Positions 58,500 to 64,000 of a stretch of 64,000 nucleotides of DNA are shown here, in pieces. The notes beneath the pieces were generated by a model. That model was not told where the DNA came from. It made no database searches and worked only from the letters and a program-made list of their open reading frames with translations. The position numbers and the translations under genes were made by a program. Position 1 is the stretch's first letter; every line of letters begins with the position of its first letter. Origin of the DNA: Isoetes taiwanensis (taxonomy: Eukaryota; Streptophyta; Lycopodiopsida; Isoetales; Isoetaceae); the NCBI GenBank assembly GCA_021234155.1, contig JAJEKV010000514.1:99515-163514 (forward strand), written 5' to 3'.

Positions 58500-58890
58500 T
58501 ACTAGTACCCATTTGGTCTAATGGTTTGGGTGCGATGTGAATGTGGTCTAACTCCTCAAGTAGTGCTGGGATGAGAACATCACGACGATCCTCCGTGATA
58601 CTTTGGCAAGAACCAGTTTCGGGAATCTGCAAATGTGACAACCATACCTAGATATTGGAAACCACTTTTTTGCAAGACAAAAGGCATGAGATACTCACAT
58701 TGGTGGTTTTACCACACACGATTATGTCTACGAACTTCTGCATATAAGTTGTAATATAGAGGCCACATGACTGAATCTTCTCATTGTGGACACTTATGAA
58801 TCTTCACAACTGGTGAAGGGTTTTGTCCATGCTTCAAGAAAGTGGGACATTCGACACAACCGCGTGCCATAGTGAGGATGTGGAGCCTGC
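58500..58890 (-). pseudogene. Two exon-like blocks, unknown family
   Basis: After CTTTTGCAG (about 58888) the minus strand reads MARGCVECPTFLKHGQNPSP then, frame-shifted, KIQSCGLYITTYMQKFVDII. A second block after TTTGCAG (58629) reads IPETGSCQSITEDRRDVLIP, ALLEELDHIHIAPKPL, then a stop. Both have good acceptors. No family recognised. They could be upstream exons of the FCP1-like gene's neighbour or its own N-terminal region. Confidence 0.35.
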
Positions 58891-59392
58891 AAAAGACCAG
58901 ATCAACTATGTAGCTAATGAATGAAAAAAGCTGCTAACATGGTATCTAATCTACTCAATATACTTTAATAAAAGGAGACGTGAAATACAAAATATCTCTT
59001 AATGTAACTATGCCAACGTCAATGTCCTCGGCAGAATTGAAGATTTGAATATTTATGGTGTTCTTACTCTTTGTAAGGGTCATATTAAAGATGGCCAAAG
59101 AGTTATGTTCAGTAACAACACATAGCATTGGAATCATAATCTATCTCCACTTGAGCCAATTAACCATCATCCAATTAAATTGGGATTATCACGCCAACCT
59201 GCTGTTGTCTTCTAGGGGGTTTTTGTTTTTTTTAATCTTTTTTTTTTGGACTTCAAAAATAACATAAGGTTGCGATTCACGTGTGACGTTTCATATGCGA
59301 ATTGAAATATGCAAAAATGAAGAGCAAGTTGCTAACATAGATGCAGGGAAAAAATTACTAAAGTCGTATTTTAGATTAGCTAGAACAACTTT

Positions 59393-59745
59393 GGCTAATT
59401 TAACCCAAAATACATAGGAAAACTTTCGAATGTTTGGCTAAAGTTGAATAATTTTCCTTTACTAGTTTTGAATGTTTGGCTATTTTTTGTTTGAACCTTT
59501 ATATAAACTTTAGCCAAACATTTATGCTATGCCAAACTTTTATTGTACCTAACATATTAATAATAGAAATCTACTAGTTGGAGAACAAAAACTCGCCCAT
59601 CTAATATAGTATTAGCAACCTCTATTCCATAATCTCATGAATAATCTCATGTTTTACATTAGCTATTAAAAAGTATGGCTAATCTATCTTTTTAATGCAT
59701 AGGAGAACTTTCAACGCTTGGCTAAAGTGGAAGAATTTTCCTCTC
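59393..59745. repeat. Degenerate direct repeat, TGGCTAA-rich
   Basis: A block of about 65 bp at 59393-59460 (GGCTAA...ACATAGGAAAACTTTCGAA...TGGCTAAAGTTGAA) recurs at about 59676-59742 with substitutions. TTTGGCTA words recur to 59900. Probably an old transposon. Confidence 0.5.
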
Positions 59746-60108
59746 CTTCTTTCTTATGTTTGGCTAAACCTTGGTGTAAGGGAGGTCAACTTTGAAAATA
59801 TTTTACATTTTTTTTTTTTTTTCCAAAAATTTCCTCCTTTATAGTTTAGCCAGTACTTTTTTCCAAAAATGTCCAAAAATTGCCATTTGGCTAATATTAG
59901 CCGCTATTTTTTTTCCGCATAGATGAGACCAAAATTGAAGAGCATTTAGATGATAATATTAGGTTTGATAATAACACATTGCATTACTTTGGCAGGCAAT
60001 TCGATGACGAAATTATCGATACATGGCACAAATATCATACAAAAATATCATATATTCCAATAAAACATTAAGGGATCAATCCATGTTTTTCCATGTATTT
60101 AACAAGGT

Positions 60109-60960
60109 GTGGTTCCATGTCACCATTCTATCCAGCTAAGGTATGAATCTAACACTTCACCCACCGGCCATCCCCATAGCCAAATTATGCATAATAGACA
60201 CAAACTTCACCGTAAAAATCATTTGTCGCCAAAGTTTTTGGATCGTAAGATGGTGGATTGTGGCCCGCAAGGCTTGATTGTAGAAGCATTTGAGAGCATC
60301 ATCATCCACTATGATTTATATCATCCTTATTCTCGATACCAAGTTCGGCCCATCATGTTACTCAAGTGTTTGATGAAGATAGGCTTGCTTGTTGGATCCT
60401 TGGGATTAGTGAACTTCACACATTTGTTCCGATTCCAAAAGGTCAACCAATGTCTATGCATTTCCCAAGGCCTCCAAAGTATCCTTGATGTTCCTTAGTT
60501 CCATGGATGACCAAATACCAACTCGAAATAACCTCAATGCCTCATCTAGCATCTCCTTCTGGCGCGCTGGATAGATCCATTTGGTGTTTGATTCTACCGG
60601 TGTCCGATGAAACCGATCTCTAGCCACTTTATTTTTCGAAAAGTCTTGCAAAGGACTCGCTTAGGTCTAACACCACAACCTTCTTAGAAACGCAATGCAA
60701 GTCAAACATCAAATATGTATCCCACGCCAAGATATTTATAACACAAACAATACAAACGCCGCCAAGCGTGATTTGAGATAGTCTTAACCAAATCGCGGCG
60801 GATTTAGTTTGACAACTAAAATAATCAAAGCACGCCTCGCACAATTTAATTCAAAGGTAATACAAATTAAATCACGCTGTATGAATTGCAAGGCAAGGCC
60901 ATACCTATCATCTTCGGCTTGTCGCCGTTCGGATGCCATTCTCCCCTTCACATACCCTTA
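60109..60960 (-). pseudogene. FCP1/NIF-like HAD phosphatase relic
   Basis: Reading minus: MASERRQAEDDR (start region near 60935), KKVVVLDLSESFARLFEK (motif I region, near 60690-60640), ARDRFHRTPVESNTKWIYPA then RQKEMLDEALRLFRVGIWSS (60560), LRNIKDTLEALGNA, and IVDDDALKCFYNQALRATIH (near 60280). The order fits the FCP1 domain. The frame shifts at about 60640 and 60455, with stops near 60390 and 60350. It is a paralogue of the 57.7-kb exon, not a copy of recent origin. Confidence 0.55.
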
Positions 60961-61199
60961 ATCGCGGCTCTTTTTCCGACCGTTAGAATTGTTATTTTCT
61001 ATTAGTTCCACAAGGCCCTTCTTCACAACCGACATTATTTTATTATTGATTTGGCAAACCTGCGGAATCACTAGAGTCGCCTTTGGTTGCCTTCTGCTTT
61101 AGTTGCCCCATCAATTAGTTCATTGTTAACCCGCGGAATCTACTCTATTGTTGCTTGCATCACCTCGGGGAGGCATAGATATTCCCTAAGTTCGCCGCG

Positions 61200-62680
61200 A
61201 TCACACATCGTGAGTAGCCAGTTTAGCAAATTTATTTGTTCATTGCTTTCCTTATCATGTCGCTGGATTACTAGCTCCCTCACCGTAACCATCGCCCACT
61301 TTCAAATTGGACAAGTCTACTTTAGACTTTGATTGGCCGGCGATTTCCAGGTTGCCATAAGGTCCTTTAGAAGATTTGGCAAGCACATGCATGAGGAATG
61401 GTTCAAGGAAGTCTTTGGCCTGCTCATCACTCACAAAGCAGTTGACATCTTCTAACACCCATAAGAGCGGCGGTAGCAATATAACCTCCAACATGAAGCT
61501 CCAATGGGTTGTATCAATTGGAGCAAATGCCTCGACGAGGTAAGCAACCATAGACGGGGAAATCTTTTTTTTATTTAAGGGCCCTTCTCCTTAGTTTGTA
61601 GCTCAGACTTGATTTCCCCACTTAGGAGGGGGTCCCATCCTCATCCTCTTCGACTCATCCTCGTTTTCGACCGATCCCCGATCCGTATGATAGAATATAG
61701 TTCTTAAGTCCGGATCATCTAGAAGAAAACATTCCCATGCACCGCTATTGTCACCCTTTGGCCTTAGCAATATCATATTCCTCGGCCCGACAAAGATGGC
61801 TATCATAATAAAGATCACATGTGCCATCTTTTCGCTCGCTCGCAGCCTCATTATTATCCTTCACATCATATGTTAGGCATCCCTCCCTAATAACATTGAC
61901 GCACTCCGCATCATGAGCACCGATAGTGCATGCAGATGTGACTCACATGAAGGACAAACGATGACAATAGTGAAGGACCTCCCGCTTGTCAATCCTATAC
62001 AGCTTACGGTTCATGCCCATATCTCCTCTCCCACCCCTCGTCATTCCAACACAAAGAGTGATATATTTTAAGGCAAGAAGTTGATTCGCAAGAGGCCTTT
62101 GTACCCAATGGAGATCGAACATCGGGATGTTGTCTTCTTCTTCAAGAATCGCCTTCACAAGGGCCACTTTTCTTCTCAACTCTACCAAGACTTGGCGGGG
62201 GTAGAGTCTCCTTATGTTTTGTATTTTAGCCTTCCAATTCTTTTAGGAAGTCCTTTGACTGTAATATTAAACTTCTTGATGTCATCACCCTCCGACCTTG
62301 TATTTGTCCAAAGAATCCAATTTCGTGATAATGCCACATCCCCCGATAGCCTTTGTAACTCAGCTCCCTACCATACCGACTTCATTGTGACGCGACATCC
62401 TTCACATGGTCGCAGAACACTCAATGAAGGACATCCTATCCTTAGTGAAAGCACTCTTCTTGTATAAGACTTCCCTCTTTAAGCACTGGTCTAAAACCCA
62501 AATGGTCTCATGGCCGCCTAGCCCCCCCGAAGTCTTTCTCATCTCACACATTCAAGTCAAAGATGCTTACATCAACAGAGGCACCCTACCCATAGTATCC
62601 TTGCACTACAACCCCAACATTTGGTCCACGGGCTGGAAACAATGCGAAAAACGCAATACGAAAGTTTTTTTGAAGCTTTG
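61200..62680 (-). pseudogene. Unidentified protein, decayed
   Basis: Minus-strand codons in several frames: RKTSGGLGGHETIWVLDQCL (62500), VELRRKVALVKAILEEEDNI and PMFDLHWVQRPLANQLLALK, YITLCVGMTRGGRGDMGMNR (61950-62190), ILLRPKGDNSGAWECFLLDD (61700-61780), and THWSFMLEVILLPPLLWVLE (61450). Composition is protein-like over about 1.4 kb. I do not know the family. A transposon-encoded protein is likely, given the neighbourhood. Confidence 0.35.
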
Positions 62681-62689
62681 AAAAAAACC

Positions 62690-62990
62690 TACACGTAGTT
62701 ATATGGAGGTGTGGTTTTTCAAGGATATGTCGTAGTTTTTCTTAAGGAGCCATAGTCTTTTTATAAGAATGTGTGGTTTCTTAGGGAGGAGCGCTGCTTT
62801 TTTAAGGGTGTGTTGTTTGGGCCGCATGAGCTTTTTGAAGGGATGTTTTTTTTTTTTTTTTTTAAGGCGTTTTTTAAGGTAGTGTTTTTGAGGTGTGGAT
62901 TTTATGGTTTTCTAAGAATCCATGTATGACCAAGTTGTCCACATGCCATTAATGCCACAAAATGGCAAGATACAAAAGCTATATATGTTT
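62690..62990. other. T-rich low-complexity stretch
   Basis: Repeats of GTGTGGTTTTT and T runs (62847-62864). Noncoding. Confidence 0.6.
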
Positions 62991-63010
62991 TGACACACTT
63001 CACTAGCATT

Positions 63011-63175
<165 letters not shown>

Positions 63176-63584
63176 TAGAGCATGAAACTTAAAGACATCC
63201 ATCACTTGGCAACTTTGTAGTGAAGAACCAAAAAGATGGACACTGGTTTGGCATCATATAGGAATTTTTGAAGAATATTTAATCACCTAAGCATCTTGAA
63301 CACTTGAAGTCAAAGGTTGAAGACCCTAAAGTTGGAAGACCAATTTAATTTCAATCTGATTTTGCATGAGCCATGATATTACTTATATGATTTTATATTT
63401 CCCAAGGTCTTCACTAGCATTCCACCCGTAAAAAACATCTCTTTATCCATCATTTTCTCCCTTTTCAAATACCATTGCCATTTGTCGGAGACCAAAGTTC
63501 GCAAGACCAATTTTCCTACAAAAAGTACACCATTTATCCATCACATACAAAAAAAAACCGCTAAAATTCCATCCAATTTAGCTC

Positions 63585-64000
63585 AGCTCAAACATGCCAA
63601 GGTGGCTCAAACATGCCATGGGCTCCAACATGCCAAGGTGGCTCAAACATGCCACGTCGGGGCTCCAACATGCGTTTAGATGAACATCCAGGTGGCTCAA
63701 ACAAACTATGTTTCTTCCAACTGCCTTTTTTTTTCTTTTTTGCCAAGGTGGTAAAACATTTGACCTAGGGTTATGGCATTTTTGTGTGGATTGTGCCAAG
63801 ATGGCCAAACATGCCACCTCGATTCCAACAAGCCACCTAGGTTCAAACATGCCAAGGCATCTCAAACATGCCAAGAGGGTCTTAAGGTGGTCAAACACCT
63901 TCATTTTCCAACATGCCACTTAGGGCTCCATTCATGCCAAGGTGGCTCAAACATGCCAGAAGGCCCTCCAACATGCCAAGGTGGCTCAAACTTGAAGAAA
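63585..64000 (+). repeat. Degenerate minisatellite, CATGCCAAGGTGGCTCAAA
   Basis: Units of 15-30 bp built on CATGCCAAGGTGGCTCAAA recur, separated by variable spacers (for example 63593, 63629, 63849, 63936, 63975). The array continues past the window. The shape suggests repeated short duplications. It is not a CRISPR, because repeats and spacers are irregular. Confidence 0.75.

Noticed and set aside
63585-64000. Regular-looking repeats with spacers, CRISPR-like
   Set aside because: Repeat length and spacing vary, repeats are degenerate and the context is plant nuclear. It is a minisatellite.

Overview
This window is nuclear DNA from a land plant, judged from plant-type introns (GT..AG, often short), plant gene families (caffeate-type O-methyltransferase, SUVR-type SET domain, ROOT UVB SENSITIVE/DUF647, a lycopene-cyclase-like FAD protein) and a Ty3/gypsy chromovirus. 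The mix of decayed transposons, HSPA12-type HSP70-like sequence and large AT-rich intergenic tracts fits a big, repeat-rich genome such as a fern, lycophyte or gymnosperm, but I cannot fix the species. Nothing prokaryotic is present.

Only one gene looks complete: a ten-exon cytosolic-type pyrimidine 5'-nucleotidase (HAD family) on the minus strand at 45770-49664. All ten exons join in frame to 371 codons. It has a TATA box, a strong hairpin just upstream and an upstream ORF whose stop overlaps the main ATG. A second credible coding exon (57749-58312, minus) encodes the C-terminal part of an FCP1/NIF-like HAD phosphatase; a broken relative lies at 60109-60960.

Layout. 1-6.7 kb: old minus-strand LTR-type remnants, split by a 5'-truncated LINE with a 15-bp target duplication. 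7-8.5 kb: minus-strand exon-like pieces, partly duplicated. 9.2-9.7 kb: a hAT-type MITE with 8-bp target duplication. 10-14.7 kb: a frameshifted chromovirus (minus), followed to 15.6 kb by an unidentified ORF. 16-19 kb: a GC-rich island, foldback elements and a tandem tRNA-derived SINE-like repeat. 22-29 kb: a broken O-methyltransferase gene between two LINE fragments in opposite orientation. 29.5-36.8 kb: a 2.8-kb tandem array (2.6 copies), the last copy interrupted by an insertion and ending in A20. 38.4-41 kb: exons of three unrelated plant genes lined up on one strand, as if captured. 41.5-42.8 kb: an L1-type ORF1 followed directly by a LINE 3' end, with no reverse transcriptase. 43.3-44.6 kb: a decayed beta-class N4/N6 DNA-methyltransferase-like gene. 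45.8-50 kb: the nucleotidase gene. 51-64 kb: gene and transposon relics (possible CRINKLY4-like RCC1 repeat, HSPA12-like, a possible transposase, FCP1-like), paired hairpins, a large (GT)(GA) microsatellite and a minisatellite running off the end.

The most unusual items are the DNA-methyltransferase-like pseudogene, the multi-gene capture block, the ORF1-only LINE family and the unidentified ORF beside the chromovirus. Family assignments come from recalled motifs; no database search was run.
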